From assembly GCA_051003795.1 (NCBI GenBank), contig JBPCKZ010000016.1, positions 1 to 21,980 on the forward strand: a DNA stretch of 21,980 bases, read 5' to 3'. How positions within the stretch are numbered: the stretch's first letter is position 1; the number at the start of each line of letters is the position of its first letter. Under the pieces are notes generated by a model. It was not told where the DNA came from, ran no database searches, and was given only the letters and a program-made list of their open reading frames with translations. This document shows, in pieces, positions 1 through 7,684 of this stretch. Source of the DNA: JALYXS01 sp051003795. Its GTDB lineage: Bacteria; Acidobacteriota; Terriglobia; Bryobacterales; Bryobacteraceae. Position numbers and translations under genes: made by a program.

Positions 1-12
1 CGGCCAAATGAT

Positions 13-85
13 AATGTCCTATTTGGGCCAAGTAGAAATGTCCTATTGACAACCTCACTCTGGGGAGGTGCAAACGAGGACATTT
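13..85. repeat. IS-end repeats (ISNCY-like left end)
   Basis: The 11-mer AATGTCCTATT occurs twice as a direct repeat, at 13-23 and 37-47, 24 bp apart. An inverted partner (AGGACATTT) lies at 77-85, directly before the transposase start. Repeated AATGTCC-type motifs around the ends are typical of the ISNCY-like elements whose transposase remnant follows. No matching right end is visible downstream, which fits an element that has lost its 3' part. Confidence 0.55.
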
Positions 86-89
86 ACTG

Positions 90-524
90 ATGACGCAAGG
101 TGAACGGGACCGCCTGGTAGCCCTGAAGAAGGCCAAGAAGAAGCTGATTACCCAGAAGCAGGGGGCAGAGGAACTGGGAATCACCGACCGACACGTGCGA
201 CGGCTGTTGCGCGAACTGAGCAAGCGCGGGGATCGGGCGGTGGTGCACGCCCTGCGGGGGTTGCCTTCGAACCGCAAGATCGAAGAGCCGATCCGGAGCA
301 GTGGATGGTCGAGGCCATGTATCTGATCGCGCTGGTAGACGATGCGACCGGCAGGCGATTCGGACGTTTTGTGCGGAGCGATTCGACGGCGGAGAACATG
401 AACGTGCTGGAGGCGTATCTGCTGAATGTATGGGCGGATGGTGGAGTGCTATACCGACAAGGCGAGCCTGTTTGAGAACACGCCCAAGACGAAGCGGGGC
501 GAATCGCGCGAAAACCGGGACCGG
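90..524 (+). pseudogene. ISNCY-type transposase remnant
   Basis: The intact N-terminus (about 66 residues from the ATG at 90) carries a helix-turn-helix segment, 'AEELGITDRHVRRLL', preceded by a Lys-rich start, as in ISNCY-family transposases that open with 'MTQ.ERDRLVALKKAKKKLITQK'. Frame is then lost near 290-300. The next recognisable piece, 'YLIALVDDATGRRFGRFV', belongs to the DDE core and continues in another frame from about 301. A second shift near 440 is needed to read 'CYTDKASLFENTPKTKRG' at about 445-520. Compared with full-length relatives, roughly 100 residues between the HTH and the first DDE segment are missing, as is everything after about 524. The gene is therefore dead. The assignment rests on remembered family motifs, not a search. 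Confidence 0.75.
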
Positions 525-601
525 CCTTGGTCCCGCATGGCGCGAGGAACACCGTTACGACACACAGGCTCAGAGCCGCTCGATTCATGACTGGCGGGCG
601 A

Positions 602-1647
602 TCAATCGGGGGAATCCTCGCCGGTCTTCTCGCGTAACTCGTTCTCAATTTCCTCGATTGCCGGCAAAGCGCCCTTCAGTTTTTCGGGGAGCGCGGCGGC
701 GAGTTGGTATTCGGAAATGCCGATCGGTTTCGATAAATCCCGCAGAGCGTATTCGGCAACCAGGCGATCCCGCGTTTTGCAGAGGATGAGGCCAATGCTC
801 GGCTGATCGTCGGGATGCCGGAGCAGATCGTTGACGGCCGAGAGATAAAAATTCATTTTGCCGGCGAACTCCGGCCGGAACGCCTGCATCTTCAGGTCGA
901 CAACACGTAAGCGCGGAGCTTGAGGTGATAGAACAGCAAGTCGATGAAGAACTCTTCGGCGCCGATCTGGAGGCGATATTGGCTGCCGATGAAAGCGAAG
1001 CCCACGCCCAGTTCCAGGAGAAACTTTCGCAGATGTTCGAGAAGGCCCCCCTCCAGATCGCGCTCGTGGGCCTCCGGGCCAAGCATCAGGAAATCGAAAT
1101 TGTAGGGGTCCTTGGTGATCTGCTGGGCCAAGTCGGATTGCGGCGAAGGCAACGTCCGGTCGAAGTTCGTCACTGCCCCGCCTTGGCGATAATGTAAGCC
1201 GGAATCGATCTGGTGAACCAGAACGTTGCGGCTCCAGCCGTGCTGGACGGTCGCCTTGGCATACCAGACCCGGTCTTCCGGGCTTCGCAGTTTCTCGATT
1301 AACGCGACGTTGTGGTACCAGGTGATTTGTGCAAGCGCCGCTTGCACAATTGACTCCTCCGGCCATGCCTCGGCGAAGGCGCGCATGTATTTCAGGTTCC
1401 TCGGGGAGAAGCCTTTCATTTCGGGGAAGGCGCTCTTTAAATCCGCCGCCAGACGGTCGATCACCTTCGTTCCCCAGCTTTCGCGCTCTTGCCGCGCCAG
1501 AATTTCACGGCCGATCTGCCAATAAAGCAGAACCAACCCGCGATTAACGGCAAGAGACGCCTGGAGCTGCGCCGTCTGAATCCGCCGCTTCAGCTCCGCC
1601 AGAAATTTGGCGTAACCGGCAGGCGCGGCCGCGCGAATCTCACTCAC
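602..1647 (-). pseudogene. DUF1016/YhcG-family PD-(D/E)XK nuclease, frameshifted
   Basis: Read with one frameshift, this gives about 348 residues, the normal size for DUF1016 (YhcG-like) proteins. The N-terminal DUF1016_N part includes 'VLLYWQIGREILARQE' and 'KGFSPRNLKYMRAFAEAW', followed by 'TWYHNVALIEKL' and 'HGWSRNVLVHQI'. The C-terminal nuclease-like part includes 'KDPYNFDFLMLG' and 'LGVGFAFIGSQYRL', then the predicted catalytic stretch 'FIDLLFYHLKLRAYV'. The first frame then hits TGA at 892-894. The family sequence resumes one frame over with 'VDLKMQAFRPEFAGKMNFYL' and runs to the TGA at 602-604. One base is missing around 902-907 (a GTN Val codon reduced to GT). The start is a GTG at 1645-1647 that overlaps the clpV stop (GTGA), so translation was probably coupled to clpV. 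The family is predicted to bind or cut nucleic acid; its exact role is unsettled. The shift could be a true mutation or an assembly error. Confidence 0.85.
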
Positions 1648-4316
1648 TGGCCGCTGTAAACGAAATCGCCACCTTCCCCCACCGAAACGTGAATCGATTC
1701 CGGCTTTAACCCTTCGGCAATGCGGCCCAGAATCTGCCGCGAAATCTCCGGCAGCAAAGTATTCGTCAGAATGTTATCCACATTCCTTGCGCCGCTTTCG
1801 ACTTCCGTGCAGCGTTTCGCGACTTCCTGAACCAGAGCGTCGTCGTAAACCAACCCGATCCGATGCGATTCGTGAAGCCGCCGCTGAATTTTACCCAGCT
1901 TGAGAACAATGATCGTCTTGAGCGCTTCGTCGCGAATCGGGAAGTACGGAACGGTCACCAAACGCCCCAGAAACGCCGGCTTAAACACCTTGTCGAGCTC
2001 CGGTTTGAGCGCCTTCACAAGACCGGCGGATGCGGGCATCGTTTCCGGATCGGCGCACAACTTCATCAGCGTGTCGGTGCCGGCGTTCGAGGTCAAAATG
2101 ATGATCGTATTCTTGAAATCGATCCGCCGGCCTTCGCCGTCTTCCATCTGACCCTTGTCGAACACCTGAAAAAAAAGTTCCAGCACGTCCGGGTGAGCCT
2201 TCTCAACTTCGTCAAGGAGCACCACGGAATACGGCCGGCGCCGCACCGCTTCGGTCAGCACGCCACCCTCGCCATACCCGACGTAGCCGGGGGGCGATCC
2301 CTTCAAGGTCGAGACCGTGTGCGCCTCCTGAAACTCCGACATGTTGATCGTGATCAGGTTGCGCTCGCCGCCGTAGAGCAGATCGGCAAGCGCCAGCGCG
2401 GTCTCGGTCTTGCCGACGCCGCTGGGGCCCACCAGCAGGAACACGCCGACGGGCTTGGTCACATCGTCCAGACTCGCGCGCGCGGTGCGGATGCGCTGGC
2501 TGATCGCGACAAGAGCGTGATCCTGCCCGATCACTCTCGCGCCGAGGTGCGACTCCAGCGCCATGACGGTCGCGATCTCGTCCTTCAACATCTTCCCGAC
2601 GGGGATCGCGGTCCAGCCGGAGACTACTTCAGCCACTATCTGAGCGTCCACGCACACGCGCATCAACGGTGTCTCGCCCTGGAGGGTCGCGAGTTCCGTA
2701 TTGAGTTGCTCGAGCTCGGCGCGCAACGCAGCGGGGTCGGCCACCGGCTGCATGGCGGTGCCCTGCCCAGCGGCAACGGCCGGCGCGGCGGACGATCCTT
2801 CCAGTTGTGAACGCACCTCGCGTATGCGGGTGATGAGAATCTTTTCTTTTCCCCAACGCTCATTCAGGCTCGCCAGCCGCGTCTCGGTTTCGGCCCGCTT
2901 GCGGGCGATCTCCGAAAGCCGCTCGGAATGGTCGGCGCCAGTCGCCGATTCACGCTCCAGAACACGCGCCTGCACCGCAAAATCGTCGAGAAGACGGCTG
3001 GAGTCTTCGATCGCGGGCGGGATCGCGCTGTGTCCGAGGGCCAGGCGGGCGCAGGTCGTATCGAGCACGCTCACCGCCTTGTCCGGCAGTTGACGGTCCG
3101 GCAGATAACGATGCGACAGCTTGACCGCCGACATCAGGCCTTCATCCAGGATACGGACGTTGTGATGTTTCTCGAGCGCCGGAATCAAGCCTCTCAACAT
3201 GACCGCGCAGTGCGCCTCATCCGGTTCCTCGACCTTCACCAATTGAAATCTGCGAGCGAGCGCCGGATCCTTCTCGAAGTATTTCTTGTATTCGGACCAG
3301 GTCGTCGCCGCGATCGTCCGCAGCTCGCCGCGCGCGAGAGCCGGCTTCAGCAAATTCGCGGCATCGTTCTGGCCGGCTTGGCCGCCCGCTCCGATCATCG
3401 TGTGCGCTTCGTCGATGAACAGGATAATGGGCGTCGCCGACGACTTCACTTCCTGGATCAATCCCTTCAGCCGGTTCTCAAACTCGCCCTTCACGCCCGC
3501 GCCCGCCTGCAGAAGCCCCAGGTCAAGCGTCCTCAGCGTGACGTTCTTCAGGGGAGGCGGAACGTCGCCCTGCGCCACGCGGATCGCAAATCCTTCGACC
3601 ACCGCCGTCTTGCCGACTCCCGCCTCGCCGACCAGAATCGGGTTGTTCTGCCGCCGCCGGGTGAGAATATCGACTACCTGGCGGATTTCGAAGTCGCGGC
3701 CCAGCACCGGATCGATCTTGCCGTTCCTCGCGCTTTCGGTGAGATTGATGGTGTACTGATCGAGATTCGGGGTCTTCCCGCCAGCGGGCTGCTTCGCGCC
3801 TTCGGCCTGCGCCCCCGCGGATTCCTCGGCGCCCGATTCTTCTTCGCTCGAGCCCTCGACGATCTTGGAGAACGCCGCTCTCAATGCTTCGCCCTGAATC
3901 TTCTGGAACTCCTTGCTCACGTCCCGCATCAGCCGCGCGAGCTCTTCGTTCGTGGAGAGCGCGATTATCGTGAAGCCCGAGCGGATCCGTGAAGCTCCGA
4001 AATCGATGGAGCCGATGGTCCACGCCTCCGTCATCATTTTGAGCAGCGTCGGGCTCAGCGCGGGAGTTCGCGCGTTTCCCGATTTCAGCTTGTCCAGGCT
4101 GCGGGTAACCTCCGCCGCGAGACGCGACCGGTCGATCTCAAAGTGACGCAGGATGTGCGCGAAATCGCCTCCCTGCGAATCCAGCAGCTTCATGATGTAA
4201 TGCTCTATCTCGACGTCGTAATGCGTCCGGGAGAGGCACAGCCCCGCGGATGCCTCGACGGCGCTCCGGGTGGTATCGTTCAGCTTCCCGATCAGCGATC
4301 GTAGATTGACGCCCAT
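1644..4316 (-). CDS. tssH: T6SS sheath-disassembly ATPase ClpV (TssH)
   Basis: 890-residue AAA+ ATPase of the Hsp100/ClpB type that pulls apart contracted TssB/TssC sheath in the cytoplasm so subunits can be reused. The N-terminal Clp-repeat domain covers about 1-160, then an Ala/Glu/Gly-rich linker to about 185. The first ATPase module has Walker A GEAGVGKT (230-237), Walker B ILFIDE (298-303) and a likely arginine finger in 'ALARRF' (about 352-357). A coiled middle region covers about 450-550. The second module has Walker A GPSGVGKT (630-637), pore-loop 'GYVGYGEGG' (677-685) and Walker B VVLLDE (698-703), then a C-terminal D2-small domain. Both sites look intact. The ATG at 4316 is preceded by AAGGAG at a good distance. 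It lies 31 bp after tssG and overlaps the DUF1016 gene by 4 bp (GTGA). Long size plus T6SS context distinguish it from ClpB. Confidence 0.97.
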   Translation of the reverse strand: MGVNLRSLIGKLNDTTRSAVEASAGLCLSRTHYDVEIEHYIMKLLDSQGGDFAHILRHFEIDRSRLAAEVTRSLDKLKSGNARTPALSPTLLKMMTEAWTIGSIDFGASRIRSGFTIIALSTNEELARLMRDVSKEFQKIQGEALRAAFSKIVEGSSEEESGAEESAGAQAEGAKQPAGGKTPNLDQYTINLTESARNGKIDPVLGRDFEIRQVVDILTRRRQNNPILVGEAGVGKTAVVEGFAIRVAQGDVPPPLKNVTLRTLDLGLLQAGAGVKGEFENRLKGLIQEVKSSATPIILFIDEAHTMIGAGGQAGQNDAANLLKPALARGELRTIAATTWSEYKKYFEKDPALARRFQLVKVEEPDEAHCAVMLRGLIPALEKHHNVRILDEGLMSAVKLSHRYLPDRQLPDKAVSVLDTTCARLALGHSAIPPAIEDSSRLLDDFAVQARVLERESATGADHSERLSEIARKRAETETRLASLNERWGKEKILITRIREVRSQLEGSSAAPAVAAGQGTAMQPVADPAALRAELEQLNTELATLQGETPLMRVCVDAQIVAEVVSGWTAIPVGKMLKDEIATVMALESHLGARVIGQDHALVAISQRIRTARASLDDVTKPVGVFLLVGPSGVGKTETALALADLLYGGERNLITINMSEFQEAHTVSTLKGSPPGYVGYGEGGVLTEAVRRRPYSVVLLDEVEKAHPDVLELFFQVFDKGQMEDGEGRRIDFKNTIIILTSNAGTDTLMKLCADPETMPASAGLVKALKPELDKVFKPAFLGRLVTVPYFPIRDEALKTIIVLKLGKIQRRLHESHRIGLVYDDALVQEVAKRCTEVESGARNVDNILTNTLLPEISRQILGRIAEGLKPESIHVSVGEGGDFVYSGQ

Positions 4317-4347
4317 TTTCGATCTCCTTGTAAACGGTTCAACAATA

Positions 4348-5412
4348 TCAGTTCAGAAGCAAGACGGTATCTTCGGGATTGCGATTGAAGCCGGGCCCCG
4401 ATTTCATCCACGTAAACCAGCCCAATTGAGTGCCGCCGGTTCCGTCGCGCCCCAGTTCGCAGGCCGGTACTTCCGCGCGCTTCAAAATTAACTGAAGCTC
4501 GTATTGTATTTCTCCATTGAAAAATCTGAGCAGCGCGCGCAGCGGCTCGAAGCATTTGCCGGCGGGCAGGAAATCGAGATATTCTTGCTCGCTTAGCGGC
4601 CCGATGCGAATCCGCGCGCGCGATTGCACGTCCCATACCTCATCGCCCACCACGGCTCCGACGCCGAGCTGCTCGGACCAGGTGTCCTCTTCCGCGAAAA
4701 TGCACTGGTCCGGCTTCCCCAGCTTCTGCCACGCGCCAACAAACTGCTCAACCTCGAAATCCACTCCGAAATATTCTTCCAGAAGCTGCGTCAACGCCGC
4801 GGCCGATCGGGGCTGCAACGACAGCAGGCCGGTGAAGAAAAGCAGCGAGTGGTCGTCAACCTCCTGACGATCCCGCAACCCAGGCATCGCGACGCCAATC
4901 AGCGAAAGCAGATAGGAGGAAAAATTATCGGTCCGCTCGCCGTGGAAAGCGGCGCGCTCATAGGCGACCGGAAAGCGGTATTTTTCCCATGCGCGATAAA
5001 ACAGCGCGAGAATACGGTGGTTGAATATGTCGAGGAAAGCCGGAAGCGTGGCGTCCTTCGCGCGCAGGCGGTCTCGAATCAACTCCGTATAGTGATAGGG
5101 GAGGACGCCGGCGTGCCCTGTAAGCCCCATGAAGTTGACCGCCATCCGGGGTACATCGCCCGTCCAGTCGATGGACGCGATCTGGCTTGCCGGAAACGCG
5201 AGTGAATTGTGAACGCCGAAGTGCAGGGCTTCGCGGCCGGGGGGCCCAAAGCCGCCCACACCATCCCTATCCGCGCGTAGGCGATGCATCAGGCGGACCG
5301 CCTGGAAAAAATTGAAGGTCCCAGGCTCTTCGCGCAAGACGCGCTCAACTTCGATCAAGATTAAATCGGGCAAGGCTAAAGAAGAATCCGGTGACCCGCT
5401 CGGGGAGGCCAT
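4348..5412 (-). CDS. tssG: T6SS baseplate protein TssG
   Basis: 354-residue TssG (ImpH/VasB, DUF1305), a baseplate wedge subunit that works with TssF, TssE and TssK to dock the tail on the membrane complex. Recognisable features are the N-terminal 'EPGTFNFFQAVRLMHRL' (about residues 31-47), then 'LHFGVHNSLAFPASQI', 'VNFMGLTGHAGVLPYHYTELI' (the family's most conserved stretch) and 'FLDIFNHRILALFYRAWEKYR' (about 145-165). The length is normal. The ATG at 5412 lies 37 bp inside tssF but is preceded by a strong AAAGGAGG, so this start is well supported. tssH follows after 31 bp. Confidence 0.95.
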   Translation of the reverse strand: MASPSGSPDSSLALPDLILIEVERVLREEPGTFNFFQAVRLMHRLRADRDGVGGFGPPGREALHFGVHNSLAFPASQIASIDWTGDVPRMAVNFMGLTGHAGVLPYHYTELIRDRLRAKDATLPAFLDIFNHRILALFYRAWEKYRFPVAYERAAFHGERTDNFSSYLLSLIGVAMPGLRDRQEVDDHSLLFFTGLLSLQPRSAAALTQLLEEYFGVDFEVEQFVGAWQKLGKPDQCIFAEEDTWSEQLGVGAVVGDEVWDVQSRARIRIGPLSEQEYLDFLPAGKCFEPLRALLRFFNGEIQYELQLILKRAEVPACELGRDGTGGTQLGWFTWMKSGPGFNRNPEDTVLLLN

Positions 5413-7220
5413 TCGGCGAGCGCCTCCTTTCTCTGCCGCGTCGTCACCGAAAGCTGGGTAAAGCTGTTCAGGGACGCGTACAGCGCCAGAAACCGCTCGA
5501 TGACGCTGGCAAAAAGATACGCTCCTCCGCCCACGAACTGCTCCTCATCGAGCTCCATTTCGACCCGCGTTCCCCGCGCAAACGCGATCCCGTTTTCCGA
5601 GAGCACGCGCGCGAAGTGCGGGCGGCTGCGCAATTCCGCGATGCCATCGATCATCTGGCCGGCAAACGCCGACGACGTGAATTCGTATAGCCGAAGAATC
5701 TGCTGCAATGCGTCGCGGCCCTCTTCCACCAACGACAAATAATTCAAGGACAGATGCGAAATGAGCCGCCAAAGAGCCATTTTGCCGAGAGGCGGACGCA
5801 GCGGATCGGTCGGCTTGCGAAGCGCCACGATGCGCTTGATGGGCGCGTTGGCTTCGATTTCAAAATCACCCGATTCATTGCCGAACGGCAAGCGCGACGG
5901 CAGGTTGCGGTTCGTGCAGGTGGCGCGCACGGTGAGCGAATCCGCGTCCGGATGCACCGGCCGGTTCGAAAGATCCACCAGCGTGAGATACATGTCCGTG
6001 CCATCGTCGTTTTGCCGGACCGAGTTGCGGCGCGATGCAATCCAGAAGCACGGCTGGCTCCGGTCTTGCGGCGATCGTCCGCGAGAGGAGTAGAAGGGCC
6101 TGTACTGAACGATCTCGCGTGTTTCGGTATCGATGCCGGCGACCTCGTCAACCGAATAAACTTCCACCGCGAGAGGGCGGCGCGCGTCGGGGATCACCGG
6201 GTACTCATATTTCCGTTGATCCAGCGGGACCGGCTCGGCGGTTTGCGGAAAAAGATTCACCGCGGGCACGCAGCCTAAACGGAAAAGGCTCGGATGTATC
6301 CCCAGCTCCAGCCGCTGCCGGCGATCCTCGGTCTCGACATTCGAAATCAAAAAGACAATCTCGGCGGCGTCCTTAAAACCAGCGGCCCAAACAGCCTCGA
6401 GACCGGTTAATTCGAGGAAGAAGAACTTCTCCGGAAGGGCGAAGAACTCCTGTAATAGGCGATAGCCGCCGAACGAGCGGCGGGGGTAAGGAAGCAGTCC
6501 TTGATCGTCGTCGAATCCGACCGGATGCAGCGCCGATGCCGGGAGGGTCACCGGGCGCGTCTTCGTCCCTCGCGCGGGATCGCGCACCACAATCCGCTGC
6601 ACGCGGCTGCACAGCAGCTCGTAGAGCATGTGGACCAAAGCGCTCTCGCCGTTCAAGTAAAACCGTAAGCGGTCCATGCCCAACTTCGAGAACTGCGTAT
6701 CCGGGCCGCACTGCAATTGAAGGCGCAATGCGAAGGCCGCATCGCTCGCTTTGATCGGGGGTTGAAGGCGATCGGGCGTCCGCCATTCCGCCGCGCTAAC
6801 CGATACCGGCCAGAGAGTAGTTTCATAGCAGGTGCGGAATTTGCACGGAACGCCGGCCACCGGCTTCGAATAGAGCACCGTATCGCGCTCGAGCTTGAGC
6901 CCCGTCGTAAGCTTGCCCTGTTCCAGATCCACCTGGAATTCGACGATGGCCATCGATGGCACGGGCCGGATGAAGTGCGGATAAACCACCCCGAGCAGCG
7001 CTTCGGTGATCTCGGGAAACTCGTCGTCCACTTTCAAATGAACGCGAGCCGCCAAAAAAGCGAAAGCTTCGAGCAGGCGTTCCACATGCGGGTCTTCGCA
7101 CTTCGCGGGCTCCAGTTGCAGCCTCGCCGCAATCTTGGGATACTTCTCCGCGAACTGCACTCCCAGCTGCCGGAGGCTGTTCAGCTCGCGTTCATAGTAG
7201 AGCAGCAGCTCATCCCGCAT
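5376..7220 (-). CDS. tssF: T6SS baseplate protein TssF
   Basis: 614-residue TssF (ImpG/VasA, DUF879), the large baseplate subunit that forms the wedge with TssG. The N-terminus 'LLLYYERELNSLRQLGVQFAEKYPKIAARL' (residues about 5-34) and the nearby 'DPHVERLLEAFAFLAARVHLKVDDEFPEIT' are textbook for the family, as is 'LLGVVYPHFIRPVPSMAIVEF' (about 75-96). The C-terminal part has 'LNYLSLVEEGRDALQQILRLY' and 'FVGGGAYLFASVIERFLALYASLNSFTQL', also typical. The length is normal and there is no break. The start overlaps the end of tssE by 11 bp with a GAGG just upstream. The last 37 bp overlap tssG. Confidence 0.97.
   Translation of the reverse strand: MRDELLLYYERELNSLRQLGVQFAEKYPKIAARLQLEPAKCEDPHVERLLEAFAFLAARVHLKVDDEFPEITEALLGVVYPHFIRPVPSMAIVEFQVDLEQGKLTTGLKLERDTVLYSKPVAGVPCKFRTCYETTLWPVSVSAAEWRTPDRLQPPIKASDAAFALRLQLQCGPDTQFSKLGMDRLRFYLNGESALVHMLYELLCSRVQRIVVRDPARGTKTRPVTLPASALHPVGFDDDQGLLPYPRRSFGGYRLLQEFFALPEKFFFLELTGLEAVWAAGFKDAAEIVFLISNVETEDRRQRLELGIHPSLFRLGCVPAVNLFPQTAEPVPLDQRKYEYPVIPDARRPLAVEVYSVDEVAGIDTETREIVQYRPFYSSRGRSPQDRSQPCFWIASRRNSVRQNDDGTDMYLTLVDLSNRPVHPDADSLTVRATCTNRNLPSRLPFGNESGDFEIEANAPIKRIVALRKPTDPLRPPLGKMALWRLISHLSLNYLSLVEEGRDALQQILRLYEFTSSAFAGQMIDGIAELRSRPHFARVLSENGIAFARGTRVEMELDEEQFVGGGAYLFASVIERFLALYASLNSFTQLSVTTRQRKEALAEWPPRAGHRILL
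5423..5430 (-). promoter_or_regulatory. Strong Shine-Dalgarno for tssG inside tssF
   Basis: On the minus strand, AAAGGAGG sits 10 bases before the tssG ATG and within the last codons of tssF. It fixes the tssG start and shows that the 37-bp tssF/tssG overlap is real and not a mis-called start. Confidence 0.75.
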
Positions 7221-7683
7221 CTTTGACCTCGACCTGGCCCGTGGTCAACTGCAGCACGGTATCGAAGGTGACGTGTTCCGGCAGCGGGTCCATCAGCAGC
7301 AGCGCTTCGATGCGGAACCGCAGCTTGCGCGATTTGCTTTCCGTGTTCTCGATCGCCACCAGCCGTGCATTGGAGAGACGCGGCTCGAACTGCTTGACGG
7401 CGGACTGCAGAAAACGGATCAGCCGGGCCTGATCCTTTGGGTTCGCAATGCTGTAGGTCGTGAAATCCGGCAGTCCGTAAAGATATAGCGAGCGATTCAC
7501 CTCGCGCAGGCTTTCCGGAGGCGGCTCGGCAATCCGGCGGGTGTTGAGCAGCCATTCCAAATCGCGGCGCACCGATTCTTTGTGCGCCCGCACCGATTGC
7601 GCGTGGCTCAAAGGCGCTTCGGTCGACGTCCGCGGGTCCTGGTCGATGAGCCGGTCGATCACCGAGAGGCTGATTCGCTCCAT
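7210..7683 (-). CDS. tssE: T6SS baseplate protein TssE (gp25-like)
   Basis: 157-residue TssE (ImpF), homologous to phage T4 gp25, a baseplate component that helps nucleate the sheath. The N-terminal 'SVIDRLID' and the central 'ESVRRDLEWLLNTRR' are the usual signatures. They are followed by 'LYLYGLPDFTTYSI' and a C-terminal gp25-like fold, 'AVKQFEPRLSNARL' to 'LRFRIEALLLMDPLPEHVTFDT'. The start lies one base past the tssA stop, which suggests translation by re-initiation. The end overlaps tssF by 11 bp. The length is normal. Confidence 0.95.
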   Translation of the reverse strand: MERISLSVIDRLIDQDPRTSTEAPLSHAQSVRAHKESVRRDLEWLLNTRRIAEPPPESLREVNRSLYLYGLPDFTTYSIANPKDQARLIRFLQSAVKQFEPRLSNARLVAIENTESKSRKLRFRIEALLLMDPLPEHVTFDTVLQLTTGQVEVKDAG

Positions 7684-7684
7684 C

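Noticed and set aside
1863..3992. Long plus-strand open frames opposite clpV
   Set aside because: Compositionally odd (His/Arg/Asp-rich) mirrors of ClpV codons, while the minus-strand ClpV frame has every AAA+ motif intact.
1644..4316. ClpB chaperone instead of ClpV
   Set aside because: The gene lies within an unbroken tss operon and the protein has a T6SS-type N-terminal domain and linker; ClpB would be unexpected there.
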